A stretch of 64,000 bases of DNA from Caldalkalibacillus uzonensis (GCF_030814135.1 NZ_JAUSUQ010000004.1:239639-303638); one strand, 5' to 3'; shown: positions 52,820 through 62,406, counted from the first letter of the stretch. Notes: a model not told the origin generated them from the sequence alone. A program made the numbers and translations.

Positions 52820-54169
52820 TTAAAATGCTCTCTTTGTGCTATTTCCACTGCTACTCATCCACTCTTCAGGAGTGAATTGATCCGGAGCTGCGCTAGCTTT
52901 AATTTTCATGCAAATGTAATAAACGATTCCAGCTGTCAGTAATGATTGAACTGCCGGCAAGCCAAAGGATTGAACATATTGGGTAAAATAACCAACCATC
53001 GTTCCAGCAATCACAGCTATAGTTGCCATGAAGTTCCAACCATTAATATCAGACCATTTTTGTTTTCTGATAAAAAAGAAATCTATGAACATCACCCCTG
53101 CAATAGCAGGATAGATTAAAGCTGTCATATATAAAAAGTCCATAAAATAATCCAAAATACCTGCTAAGGCAACCACTATTGCAATTAATGTTCCTACAAA
53201 AGTTAATAGTGCACGCCCCCTTCCAGAGTTAACATTTAACATACTCGACAGTGCTAATCCCATACTATAATTATTGACTAATTGACTAGTCCATGTTGCA
53301 AACCATAAGATTAGAAAACCCCAAACCGGGAATCCCAGATTGAGCATAACCTCAACTATATCAGCACTACCAACACCTACAGACATGATCGCACCTACAT
53401 AAAACAGCGGAAAACCTACAGCTATTATTCCTAATGGGATCAAGATATTATCCTTTAATTTTGGTTTTGCATACCTGGTGTAGTCAGAAGCTATTACCCA
53501 TTGGGAAACATTAACTCCAACAATTAAACTCACAGCAGCTAAAAATGTCATGGAAGGTTCGGGTGACCAGTTCCGTATAGTTTCCCAGCCAGTGTTGGTC
53601 AATGCATAAAATATGCCTGCTCCAATGAGCAATAAACCTGCGGGAACAGCAATATAATCAGTCCACTTCATAGATGCATAGCCAATAATTGATGGAATTG
53701 CAAACAATAACCCCACGACAATTGTAACAACAGCCCAAGAGAACCATTGATTATGATAATCAATACCTAGCATGGCCGAAATTGCATTGCCGGCAACAGC
53801 AGTTTGAACAGCCCACCATCCCAAAGAAACGATAAAAATTGTTAATCCAACGATAAACCGTGCCTGTAATGCTCCAAAACTAGTACGGGCTATTACGGAT
53901 GATGAACGTCCTGTTTTAGCTCCTATATAACCTTGAGCAGTATTTCCAGCCCATTGAATAACAAACATCGCGACAAGCAGTACCCAAAATATTGTCGATA
54001 TTCCAAAACTTCCAGCTAAAATTGCACCTGTCATTAGTACTGGGATAGTAAATTCCAAACCTCCAAAAATAACTGCAGGTGTCAGCCAGTGCTGACGATC
54101 TGATGCAGGTACGGCTGATAAAGCTGCATCTTTGGCCATCGTCTCCTGAAAAGCACTTTTTTCTTCCAT
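52820..54169 (-). CDS. NCS1-family purine/cytosine/hydantoin permease (CodB-like)
   Basis: 449-residue transporter with about 12 hydrophobic segments and the NCS1 pattern: GGLEFTIPVLMTGAILAGSFG, NTAQGYIGAKTGRSSSVIARTSFG, WWAVQTAVAGNAIS and ASDYTRYAK. CodB is the nearest named type; the family also carries hydantoins (Mhp1). AGGAGG lies 8 nt before the ATG. It leads the operon with the XRE-cupin regulator and HyuAB, so a hydantoin or pyrimidine-derived ring compound is the likely cargo. Confidence 0.85.
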   Translation of the reverse strand: MEEKSAFQETMAKDAALSAVPASDRQHWLTPAVIFGGLEFTIPVLMTGAILAGSFGISTIFWVLLVAMFVIQWAGNTAQGYIGAKTGRSSSVIARTSFGALQARFIVGLTIFIVSLGWWAVQTAVAGNAISAMLGIDYHNQWFSWAVVTIVVGLLFAIPSIIGYASMKWTDYIAVPAGLLLIGAGIFYALTNTGWETIRNWSPEPSMTFLAAVSLIVGVNVSQWVIASDYTRYAKPKLKDNILIPLGIIAVGFPLFYVGAIMSVGVGSADIVEVMLNLGFPVWGFLILWFATWTSQLVNNYSMGLALSSMLNVNSGRGRALLTFVGTLIAIVVALAGILDYFMDFLYMTALIYPAIAGVMFIDFFFIRKQKWSDINGWNFMATIAVIAGTMVGYFTQYVQSFGLPAVQSLLTAGIVYYICMKIKASAAPDQFTPEEWMSSSGNSTKRAF

Positions 54170-54391
54170 ATTTCAACCTCCTCACAAAACCATTTTAACA
54201 ATTTTTATAATTCTAATTATAATGCAGTACTACTTAAATTATTTTTATAATATCATATTTTTTCACTAATACAATATGTTTGTTTGATTTTTTGTAAATA
54301 TTTTAACTCAACTTTCGCAGAGAAAAACTTAAGAGTGGATATCAGCTGCAGCATCATATGCCGACTTGTACGTATATTATCCTAACTGAAA

Positions 54392-54420
54392 AAACCGCTG
54401 GCGAACTTCACCAACGGTTT
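54392..54420 (-). terminator. Rho-independent terminator of the ABC/glycoside operon
   Basis: Minus strand: AAACCGTTGG, loop, CCAGCGGTTT with one G-U pair, then further T. It starts at the stop codon of the permease gene. Confidence 0.75.
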
Positions 54421-55246
54421 AACCTTTAACAGCCCCTTCCATAATCCCTTTAATAAACTGTTTCTGCAGCAAGAGGAACAACACAACCACCGGAATAATC
54501 GTTAACAAGTTGGCCGCCAAAATTTGTGACCAGGGCAAGGCCACATTTTCCGAGGCCAATAATCCTAACCGCAGGGGCAACGTATACTTGGACTCACTTT
54601 GCAGCAACACCAGGGGCATGGTAAAGGAATTCCAGTTGTTAACAAACTCAATCAAAACCAGCGTCACCAAAGCAGGTTTAACCAGAGGGACAATAATTTG
54701 CAGGAAAATGCGAACATCACCACAGCCGTCCATCCGGGCCGCTTCAATCAATTCATCGGGTACATCATCCATATATTGTTTCATAAAGAAAATACCGAAC
54801 ACCGTCACACCAAACGGCAGAATCAAGCTGATCAGGGTGTCGTACATGCCCATTTTGGTAATGATGAAATACAGCGGCAACAAAAGTGCCGTGGGTGGAA
54901 CCGTCATGGTGCCCACCAGCACCAGCAGGATCATGTTGCGCCCAATGATTCGCTTCTTGGACAAGGCATAAGCGGCCATCGTCGAGAAAATCACAATCAA
55001 TATAGTGGTGGAGGTAGACACAATAATCGAATTCATAAAGGTCTGGGTGAAGTTTAAGCGGGACCATACCTCGACGAAGTTCGACCAGTGAAAATTCTCT
55101 GGCCAAAACGTAGGTGGAAAACGGGTAATTTCCGCATCACTTTTCACACTGGATACAAACAGCCAATACAGGGGGACAAGGAAGATCAAACTGACGAACC
55201 ATAGAAACAGGACCAAGCCGTACTGACGCAGCTTGTTAATCACCAC
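54419..55246 (-). CDS. Carbohydrate ABC transporter permease (MalG type)
   Basis: 275-residue permease with six hydrophobic helices. The coupling EAA loop is ELIEAARMDGCGDVRIFLQIIVPLVKPALVT (residues about 180-210). AGGAGG is 8 nt from the GTG at 55246; the longest frame begins at a GTG overlapping that site. It pairs with the MalF-type permease upstream and the binding lipoprotein. No ATPase is encoded with them; such systems commonly share a MsmK-like ATPase elsewhere. Confidence 0.9.
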   Translation of the reverse strand: MVINKLRQYGLVLFLWFVSLIFLVPLYWLFVSSVKSDAEITRFPPTFWPENFHWSNFVEVWSRLNFTQTFMNSIIVSTSTTILIVIFSTMAAYALSKKRIIGRNMILLVLVGTMTVPPTALLLPLYFIITKMGMYDTLISLILPFGVTVFGIFFMKQYMDDVPDELIEAARMDGCGDVRIFLQIIVPLVKPALVTLVLIEFVNNWNSFTMPLVLLQSESKYTLPLRLGLLASENVALPWSQILAANLLTIIPVVVLFLLLQKQFIKGIMEGAVKG

Positions 55247-55259
55247 AGCCCACACCTCC

Positions 55260-56219
55260 TTAACCTAAGCGTTTATCAACGGCCCGTTTTTGCAACACCG
55301 TAATGATGATGACAACCACAAACAGGACATAAGACATAGCCGATGCCGGACCCATGCGGAAGTAGACAAAAGCTTCATTGAAAATCAGAAAAGGCACTGT
55401 CGTGGTTGAATCTCCCGGACCGCCGCCTGTCATAACATACACTTCCTGAAAGACATTAAGGGTGTCAATCATCAGTAAAACACTGACTACCAGGGTTATA
55501 CGCCCCAGCAAAGGCCAGGTGATATACCAAAAGCGCTGGAAGGCATTGGCTCCGTCAATCTTGGCCGACTCATACAAGCTGTGAGAAATGTTTTGCAAAC
55601 CGGCCAAATAGATGAGCATAAAGTAGCCCACCTTTTTCCAGGCACTCATAATGGCAATCACCGGCATGGCCAATAGGGAGTGCGCCAGCCAATTGGGACC
55701 GGTCAGGTCAAACTTCAAGAGCACCGCATTGATTAATCCCCTGTCTCCATTAAACAGGAACAGGAAGATTAAGCTGGCACTGACCACCGAAATAATATAG
55801 GGGATGAAAATCACCGTGCGAAAAAAATTAACCCCTTTCAGCTTCTGGTTTAAAAGCACAGCCAACAGGGCAGCACTGACCAAGGTGAGAGGAATATAAA
55901 TAGTGCCGAAATAAAGGGTGTTTACCATCGCTTTAATAAACAAGGGGTTGTGGAAAATTTCTATGTACTGGTTCAGGCCTACAAACTGCCCCGGCATTTC
56001 AAACAATCCTGTATTACGCATTTCCATGGGACGCACTTCCCTGAAGCTGACCAGAAACGTCCAAATAATGGGGTAAAAAACAAACATTAGCAAAATCACT
56101 GCAGCCGGCAAAAAGAACAGATAGCCCTTGGTCTGCTCTTTCCAAAAAGACTTGCGCCTATTCTTCTGCAGCTGGGCCAGTCCTGCTTTTTTATTAGCCG
56201 CGTGATTCACATCAGCCAT
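55260..56219 (-). CDS. Carbohydrate ABC transporter permease (MalF type)
   Basis: 319-residue permease with six to seven hydrophobic helices after a basic N-terminal tail. The coupling loop is SLYESAKIDGANAFQRFWYITWPLLGR (about 220-245). AAAGGAGGG precedes the ATG at 56219 (MADVNHAANK); the upstream codons lack support. It lies 13 nt before the MalG-type gene. Confidence 0.9.
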   Translation of the reverse strand: MADVNHAANKKAGLAQLQKNRRKSFWKEQTKGYLFFLPAAVILLMFVFYPIIWTFLVSFREVRPMEMRNTGLFEMPGQFVGLNQYIEIFHNPLFIKAMVNTLYFGTIYIPLTLVSAALLAVLLNQKLKGVNFFRTVIFIPYIISVVSASLIFLFLFNGDRGLINAVLLKFDLTGPNWLAHSLLAMPVIAIMSAWKKVGYFMLIYLAGLQNISHSLYESAKIDGANAFQRFWYITWPLLGRITLVVSVLLMIDTLNVFQEVYVMTGGGPGDSTTTVPFLIFNEAFVYFRMGPASAMSYVLFVVVIIITVLQKRAVDKRLG

Positions 56220-56301
56220 CCTGTTTCCCTCCTTTGAGCGGGAAGAGCACCCACCCATAGCGGGACAGGTGCTCCCCAGATTATTATTGAGAGGTGATCC
56301 G

Positions 56302-57645
56302 TTAGCGTCCTAAGATACGGTTTCCTTCCTGTTCAAGGGTTTCCAAAACCTCATCAACGCTCTTCTCCCCAATAACCAGCTGGTTGAGCAAACTGCGGTA
56401 GACCTCTTCTTCCACCTGCAGCCAGGACTCTACAGGCGTGGAGATGCTGGGATATTGCAAGCCTTCTATAAAGACCAGGAACTCAGGATGCTCCTGGAAG
56501 TAATCCATATCAGCCAAGTCTTTACGCATCGGCACGCGGAACGGATAATACTCTCCATCTTCACCCTTTTCACCCAGCATGATCATCTCCTGTGCTTCTT
56601 TAGAGACCAGGAAGCGAATCAACGCCAGCGCCGCTTCTTGCTTCACTTCATCGATACCCTCTGGAATAGAGAGCATATGCGGACCTATATCAGCAGCCCG
56701 TCCAGCCGGCCCTGCTGGCACCAGCGCTGTGCCCACTTCAAAGGGATGGCCCGCCTGCCAGATGTCTGTTACACCCCAGGGACCCTGGAACTGCATAGCC
56801 ACCACCTGATTGCGGAAGTCAGCCATGACATCGCCCCCGTTTTTGTTGGGCGTGTCTGGAGGAGCGACTTCATCTGCCAGCTTTTTATAAAAAGCCAACG
56901 CCTCCCGTCCTTCCGGTGAATTAAGCGCTACCTCATAGCCATTGTCTGTTTCACGCACCAGTTCGGCACCTGCTTGATGGACAAACATGTTCACCATCCA
57001 GGTGATGTCATGATGCTGCTGTCCAACCAGGCCCAGTCCGTATTGGTCAATGCGGCCATCTCCATTAGTATCACGGGTTAACTGTTTGGCAATCTCATAC
57101 AATTCATCCCAGGTATCCGGCGGGCCATCAATCCCTGCTTCTTCAAACAGTGTTTTGTTATAGACTAACTGAATGGTATGGCCCAACCAAGGGAAACCAT
57201 ACAGCCGGCCGTCAACAGAGCCTAGCTCCAGCAACGTCTCGTAGTAGTTGTCCTGCTCATCCGCCATGGCCTCTGTTAAATCTACAAAGGCCCCTTCCGT
57301 TCCAAGGCTTCTTACTGTGCGGTAAGGGATTTGCAATACTTCCGGTGCATCCCCGCTCAAAATCTGAGTTAACAGCCGCTGATTGTCATCTGTGCTGCTT
57401 AACAGTTCGACCTTAATATGTTCATGTTCCTTCTCAAATTCGTCGATGATACGTTGAATCGCCTCTCCACGTCCAGAATCAGTGGCCCACACAATCTGCA
57501 TGCGCAAATGGACCTCTTCCATGGTTTGACCTGGGTCACCAGCATCATTGTCAGCAGCCGTTGTGTCATCGCTTTGACCGCAACCGGCCACAGCCAAGAG
57601 TGTCACCAAGGAAATAACCAACCACAACCAGTTTCTCTTCCTCAC
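56302..57645 (-). CDS. Carbohydrate-binding lipoprotein of the ABC importer
   Basis: 447-residue extracellular solute-binding protein, family 1. The signal peptide ends in lipobox LAVAGC with the lipidated Cys at residue 22, followed by an acidic linker. The mature domain has the usual EFEKEHEHIKVELL and QILSGDAPEVLQIPYRT features. The start is GTG, 7 nt after GGGGG. An operator of the local LacI regulator lies 57 bp upstream. The substrate is likely the glycoside cleaved by the GH13_18 enzyme. Confidence 0.9.
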   Translation of the reverse strand: MRKRNWLWLVISLVTLLAVAGCGQSDDTTAADNDAGDPGQTMEEVHLRMQIVWATDSGRGEAIQRIIDEFEKEHEHIKVELLSSTDDNQRLLTQILSGDAPEVLQIPYRTVRSLGTEGAFVDLTEAMADEQDNYYETLLELGSVDGRLYGFPWLGHTIQLVYNKTLFEEAGIDGPPDTWDELYEIAKQLTRDTNGDGRIDQYGLGLVGQQHHDITWMVNMFVHQAGAELVRETDNGYEVALNSPEGREALAFYKKLADEVAPPDTPNKNGGDVMADFRNQVVAMQFQGPWGVTDIWQAGHPFEVGTALVPAGPAGRAADIGPHMLSIPEGIDEVKQEAALALIRFLVSKEAQEMIMLGEKGEDGEYYPFRVPMRKDLADMDYFQEHPEFLVFIEGLQYPSISTPVESWLQVEEEVYRSLLNQLVIGEKSVDEVLETLEQEGNRILGR

Positions 57646-57701
57646 TGTACATCCCCCTTATCATATGTAGATGATGAACCAAAGTATATATTGGCCCTTT
57701 T

Positions 57702-57715
57702 TGCCAACGTTAGCA
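57702..57715. promoter_or_regulatory. LacI-type operator upstream of the binding-protein gene
   Basis: TGCCAACGTTAGCA within a wider inverted repeat whose arms run to CTTTTT and AAAAAG (57697-57720). It is one of three copies in this operon. Confidence 0.75.
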
Positions 57716-57819
57716 AAAAGGGGTAAGCCCTTATCCAAAGATGTGTTAGCGTATAAACTGGTGAAGCTCACAGGTAAAGCGCCAGCTCACTTTCTGACAT
57801 CTTCATCGACACAGTGAGC

Positions 57820-58827
57820 TCAGACAGATTGGCGCTCCACAATGGTTGGGGTTAAAATAATGCGTTTCACTGAGCCGCTCCCCTGTTCCATCTGTTCTAC
57901 CAAAATGTCCCAAGCGGACTGGCTAAAGGCTTGTTTGGGCTGGTCAATGGTGGTCAATGGCGGATACAGGTATTCACTCAGGCGCACATTATCTATCCCC
58001 AAGACGGCAATATCGTGAGGAATAGAAAGCCCTTTTTCCTGAATGGCCCGGTACACACCTAGTCCTCGCTCATCACCAGAGATGAAGATGGCATCCAGCT
58101 CTTTGACCTGTTCTATCAGCTTCAGCGTTTGACGGTAGGCACTCCCCATATCGGTTATGCCAAAGTAAACGGTGTCACAGGACAGACCCTTCTCCCGGGT
58201 AAACTTGGTAAACCCTGCGGCCCGCTCCTGGTTGACGATAAAGTTGGCATCCCCTAACAACAATGCCGGACAGCGGCGCCCCCGCTCATACAGATACTGA
58301 GCCCCCAAGTAACCGGCATACTCATTGTCCAGATCCACGTAAGGGGTGTCGTAGTTGCTTTTATCCTTACCCAGGATGACAAAGGGGATTTTGTGCTCCT
58401 TCAAATAGGTGATACGCTGATCACCTTGTTTGGTATCAAACATGATGGCCCCGTCAAACAAGCCGTTTTTCAGAAAGTAAAACCCGTCGTTCTCATCTTC
58501 TGCAAAACTGTCTGCGGAGGAAGAAGAGATCATCATCCTGTAGCCTTTGGCCCGGGTCAGACGGTGCAATTCTTGGATAATTTCATTGTGAAAAGCCCCC
58601 CAGTATAATCCCTGGTGGCGATCCACAAAGACGACAATCATATTGGTTTTCTTTTCCCTTAAGCTGCGGGCAATAGGATTAACCACATAGCCCAGCTGTT
58701 CAATCACTTCCTGTACCTTCCGCCGGGTCTCTTCCTTCACATGGGGATCATTATTGATCACCCTGGAGACGGTACGCACCGATGTACCGGAAGCGCGTGC
58801 CACATCCTTGATGGTGATCTTATTCAT
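57820..58827 (-). CDS. LacI-family regulator of the glycoside operon
   Basis: 335-residue LacI-type repressor: helix-turn-helix MNKITIKDVARASGTSVRTVSRVIN, hinge NPIARSLREKK, and a sugar-binding domain with FDGAIMFDTK, GDERGLGVYRAI and IAVLGIDNVRLSEYL. GGAGGGG precedes the ATG. Three matching operators (57702, 58850, 60305) flank it and the genes on either side, so it very probably controls them and itself. Confidence 0.88.
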   Translation of the reverse strand: MNKITIKDVARASGTSVRTVSRVINNDPHVKEETRRKVQEVIEQLGYVVNPIARSLREKKTNMIVVFVDRHQGLYWGAFHNEIIQELHRLTRAKGYRMMISSSSADSFAEDENDGFYFLKNGLFDGAIMFDTKQGDQRITYLKEHKIPFVILGKDKSNYDTPYVDLDNEYAGYLGAQYLYERGRRCPALLLGDANFIVNQERAAGFTKFTREKGLSCDTVYFGITDMGSAYRQTLKLIEQVKELDAIFISGDERGLGVYRAIQEKGLSIPHDIAVLGIDNVRLSEYLYPPLTTIDQPKQAFSQSAWDILVEQMEQGSGSVKRIILTPTIVERQSV

Positions 58828-58849
58828 GCTGCCCCTCCACTCCCGTTTT

Positions 58850-58863
58850 TGCCAACGATAGCA
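58850..58863. promoter_or_regulatory. LacI-type operator upstream of the regulator gene
   Basis: TGCCAACGATAGCA, 23 bp upstream of the LacI-family start; it differs from the first copy at two positions. Confidence 0.65.
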
Positions 58864-58891
58864 TTTTTCTCACAACTTCATGTTACCGTTT

Positions 58892-60265
58892 TCAAGCTCT
58901 GTTGTCAACAGAAAAATGTGCATCCATGATATGTGCCAACAAACCTTGTAAAGACTCATAAGAAAAATGCAGTTTAGCAATCTCAAAATTGGTGTTGACC
59001 ATCTTTTCCCGCCTCTTACCGTCCAGCAAAAGCTCAATGGCTCGGGCTGCAGCCTGCTGAATGCGCACAGGCGCCACTTCAACCAATCCGTCCCTGTTGA
59101 CCGTATGTTGATCCCCCAGGGAGATAAAGGAGAAGGGCTTGGATTTAATGTCTGTCACAAAAACAGGATATTCATAGATGACCAGTGGCTTCTTGGCAAA
59201 TACCCCTTCTAAAAGCTGATTGCCCCATCCCTCCATGATACTGGGATAGGTGATCAGGTCTGCGGCTACATAGGCATCCCACAGAGAGTATATCTTTTCC
59301 TCCTCTGTTTGGCGGCGGGCAAAATCAATATGTTGATTGACAAAGCGCAAATCAACCCCCAGTTTGTCTGCTTTATTCCGCAAGGCTTGGATATAACCTG
59401 CCTCAGCCTCATGCAAACCAGCCAACACATAAACCAGCTTGTTGCCGGTTCCAAACTGCCGGCCATCATAAAGGGGGGCACTCTGCAAACGCTCCAGATA
59501 GTGAACTTGCTGCATTTCAGCTACCACATCAATCCCCAGTTCAATCGCTTTCCGCTCGGTGACACGGGTCGCTTGCAAAATGAGGATATCATTTTCATCG
59601 ATGCCTAAACGCTGGCGGAAATCAGCATTATATTCATCTTGTGCCCAGGAGGGCTTACTGAAGTCAAACACATTGGGAACCACTGTGGCGGCAATCCCTT
59701 TACGCTGCCACAACTCCCGGCGGGCAATTTCATTGATCACCACATGGGTGACGTTTGGTTCGGCCGGTGGAAAATATTCCTCCAGACACTGGGTGACAAA
59801 CGGACAAGTGGGCCGGGCATAACGTTCTCGCTCCCAGTAAAAATCATGATGATGGGCCACAAAAGATACCTTTTTCTGCCGGGCCACACGGGCAAAGGCA
59901 ATACCAGCGGCCAGATGCCAGCCCAGAGACCAAATGTTGTTGGGCATGATCACTTCAATCTTTTCCTGTTCAATAAAATCCAGCAGCTTCTCTTCAATCC
60001 GCAGAGCAAAAGCTAAAATCTCTTGATTAAGCTCCTCTTCACAGGTATAGTCGCTCAGCTCATCATAAGCGTTGCGAACAATCTTATTGTTCAAGGGGTG
60101 CTGGTAGTGCAGTTCATCGATCAGGTATGCACTGGAATCCCCTTTACTGCCGGCCAGAAAGATGACTTCATGGCCCAGTTCCTCCAGCACCTTCTTCCAT
60201 TTTTCCATCTCCAGTGATACACCGTCAGTTTCTCCCACCCGAAAGTGGGCGATGGCAATCTTCAT
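58892..60265 (-). CDS. GT4-type glycosyltransferase
   Basis: 457-residue GT-B glycosyltransferase. N-terminal domain: HFRVGETDGVSLEMEKWKKVLEELGHEV, PNNIWSLGWHLAAGIAFAR and VSFVAHHHDFYWER. C-terminal donor-binding domain: ILQATRVTERKAIELGIDVVAEM and the acidic ITYPSIMEGWGNQLLEG (Ex7E-like). The family call is secure, the acceptor is not. Its place between a GH13_18 phosphorylase and an ABC importer suggests it acts on a related glycoside such as a glucosylglycerate derivative, or works in the degradative direction. The ATG follows GAGGGG. Confidence 0.8.
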   Translation of the reverse strand: MKIAIAHFRVGETDGVSLEMEKWKKVLEELGHEVIFLAGSKGDSSAYLIDELHYQHPLNNKIVRNAYDELSDYTCEEELNQEILAFALRIEEKLLDFIEQEKIEVIMPNNIWSLGWHLAAGIAFARVARQKKVSFVAHHHDFYWERERYARPTCPFVTQCLEEYFPPAEPNVTHVVINEIARRELWQRKGIAATVVPNVFDFSKPSWAQDEYNADFRQRLGIDENDILILQATRVTERKAIELGIDVVAEMQQVHYLERLQSAPLYDGRQFGTGNKLVYVLAGLHEAEAGYIQALRNKADKLGVDLRFVNQHIDFARRQTEEEKIYSLWDAYVAADLITYPSIMEGWGNQLLEGVFAKKPLVIYEYPVFVTDIKSKPFSFISLGDQHTVNRDGLVEVAPVRIQQAAARAIELLLDGKRREKMVNTNFEIAKLHFSYESLQGLLAHIMDAHFSVDNRA

Positions 60266-60304
60266 GTTGACCCCTCTCTCTGCTGTCAGTTATCAAGCTT
60301 GTTT

Positions 60305-60318
60305 TGCCATCGTTGGCA
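60305..60318. promoter_or_regulatory. LacI-type operator upstream of the glycosyltransferase gene
   Basis: TGCCATCGTTGGCA inside GTTTTGCC/GGCAAAAC arms (60301-60322), between the phosphorylase stop and the glycosyltransferase start. Confidence 0.7.
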
Positions 60319-60338
60319 AAACGTGCTTTTAAAAAAAG

Positions 60339-62093
60339 CTATGATTCCCTTTCATCTCGCTTTGCTTGCAACCACATCACCTGGTATGGAGCCAGGGTGA
60401 GCCCTTGTTGGACTTGTTCCAGCGTCACATCGCTCAGCAGGTCTGTATACCCTTGCACACCACCGTCCAGCTGGTGAGCACATGAGGCCAAACTCAGTTG
60501 CACTTCCTGCCCAGATACGTTAATCAAGGCTACAATCGTCTCTTTCCCATCCACACTGGTGCGCTTGACGGCAAAGATGCGTGGATCCACATCCAGCACC
60601 TGTTGAGCAGCATTGGGATGGAAGGCTTTGTGTTGCTTACGTGTTTCAATCAGCCGTGTTAAGGCTTGAAACACCTGATAGCGTAATGTAGCAGGATCTT
60701 GCAGTGCCTCCTTCACGTTTCTGTACGACAGCTTTTCCCGGTTAATGCTGCGGTACTGCCCCGTTCGCTTCACCCCTTCATGATCATTAACCGACCCTAA
60801 CAGACTGTGAATGTAAATGGCCGGTACCCCCATCAAGGAGAGCAATATACCATGAGCTGCCACAAAGCGCTTTACTTTTAACACAACGGGCTCATCCGGA
60901 TGTGATAAGGCCTCTAAATAATTGATATTCAGCTCATACGGACTTTGTGTCCCATCCCCGTTGTCTTTGTAGGACACATACCCGCCATGGGCTTTCACTT
61001 TGTCCAGCATCATGTTAATCTCGCTTTCGCTTAAGATGCCTGTAGCCGGACGTACCCCAATCCCATCGTGAGAGGCCAGGAAGTTAAAGAAGGCCGTTTG
61101 CTCCGAAGTCGGCGCAAGACTCTTCATCCAGCGGGACAACACCTCGGCATTTTCTGTATAGAAGGCGTGTAAGACTAAGGGCGGTAAGGGAAACTGATAC
61201 ACCATATGGGCTTCATTGTACCCGTTACCGAAATAAGAGATGTTCTCCTTGTGAGGCACGTTGGTCTCGGTAATGATGATCGTTTCCGGTGCCACTTCAT
61301 CCAGGATATCCCGGAACAACTGGATCAGCTGATGGGTCTGTTCCAAATGGATGCAGGTGGTCCCCAACTCCTTCCACATGAAGCCGATGGCATCAAGACG
61401 GAGCAGTTTGGCTCCCTTCTGCACATAGAAGAGCAGTACATCAATAATGGCCAGTAAAACGGCTTCATTTTTGTAGTTGAGATCAACCTGATCGGCGCTG
61501 AACGTGGTCCAGACATACTGCTCACCGTGGGCCGTTTCCACCTTGGTTAGCAACGGCAAAGCCCTTGGACGAGTCACTGTGCTGTAATCAGCTGTGGGAT
61601 CTGCTTCAATGAAGTAGTCCTGATACTTTGGTTCTCCTGCCAGATACCCTTTGAACCACTCGCTTTCGGCCGAAATATGATTAATGACCGCATCGAACAT
61701 CAGCTTGTAATCCCTGGACAGCTGACCGATATCCTCCCAGGTCCCTAACACCGGGTTCACCTGGTAGTAGTCGATCACGGAGAATCCGTCGTCTGATGAA
61801 TACGGGTAAAAGGGTAAAATATGTACCGCCGTGATCGTCTCATGGACCTGTTCATGAAGAAACTTGTGCAAAGTCGCCAGAGGCCGCTCTCCCTCTTCCT
61901 GTAGACTGTCCCCGTAGGTGATCAAAACCACGTCTTGCTCATTGACCCAGGTTGACTCCTTCCCTTGCTGAATCGTTTGCTTGGCGGCTTCCAATTTAGG
62001 CAGCAGCTTATTTAAGATCAGCTCTGCCTTCTCTCTACCGTAGACAAACGTCAACTTGTCGCACATGGCCTGTATTCGGTTTTGGACAATAAT
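60339..62093 (-). CDS. GH13_18 sucrose/glucosylglycerate phosphorylase-type enzyme
   Basis: Glycoside phosphorylase of GH13 subfamily 18, using phosphate to split an alpha-glucoside and release glucose 1-phosphate. Signatures: HILPFYPYSSDDGFSVIDY, the nucleophile in LLRLDAIGFMWKELG, the acid/base in ITETNVPHKENISYFGNG, and LASHDGIGVRP. Substrate may be glucosylglycerate, sucrose 6-phosphate or glucosylglycerol. The start is uncertain: the longest frame begins at an ATG at 62144 that abuts a cre-like site, while GGGAGGG (62101-62107) is followed 7 nt later only by ATT at 62093. The next ATG (MCDKLTF) is some 40 nt further. With the ATT start the protein has 584 residues. Confidence 0.85.
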   Translation of the reverse strand: MIVQNRIQAMCDKLTFVYGREKAELILNKLLPKLEAAKQTIQQGKESTWVNEQDVVLITYGDSLQEEGERPLATLHKFLHEQVHETITAVHILPFYPYSSDDGFSVIDYYQVNPVLGTWEDIGQLSRDYKLMFDAVINHISAESEWFKGYLAGEPKYQDYFIEADPTADYSTVTRPRALPLLTKVETAHGEQYVWTTFSADQVDLNYKNEAVLLAIIDVLLFYVQKGAKLLRLDAIGFMWKELGTTCIHLEQTHQLIQLFRDILDEVAPETIIITETNVPHKENISYFGNGYNEAHMVYQFPLPPLVLHAFYTENAEVLSRWMKSLAPTSEQTAFFNFLASHDGIGVRPATGILSESEINMMLDKVKAHGGYVSYKDNGDGTQSPYELNINYLEALSHPDEPVVLKVKRFVAAHGILLSLMGVPAIYIHSLLGSVNDHEGVKRTGQYRSINREKLSYRNVKEALQDPATLRYQVFQALTRLIETRKQHKAFHPNAAQQVLDVDPRIFAVKRTSVDGKETIVALINVSGQEVQLSLASCAHQLDGGVQGYTDLLSDVTLEQVQQGLTLAPYQVMWLQAKRDERES

Positions 62094-62147
62094 GACAATT
62101 CCCTCCCTGATTAAGATAAAAATATCTCTATTATCATACCGCAACTA

Positions 62148-62161
62148 ATCAAGCGCTTTCA
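62148..62161 (-). promoter_or_regulatory. cre-like site upstream of the glycoside operon
   Basis: Minus strand TGAAAGCGCTTGAT, matching about 12 of 14 positions of the CcpA consensus, upstream of the phosphorylase gene. No operator of the LacI type was found here. Confidence 0.5.
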
Positions 62162-62406
62162 ATAGAAAAATAGAGAGCGATGACAACTTTGCTTATCAGG
62201 CAAACATTCAAATAGACAAAACCATAACCATTTAAATTTAATGCAAGCCCAAGAGACTCTCCATCATCATATTCCATTTTAAATCCCATATTTCGCGCGG
62301 CTTCAGATACAAAAAATCTTTTTTAGCAGGAATTTCTTCTTGAATAACCAAGTTCTTGTGAGCGTCAAGTACAATTGAACAATTTTCTCTAAATAATTTT
62401 GAGCAC

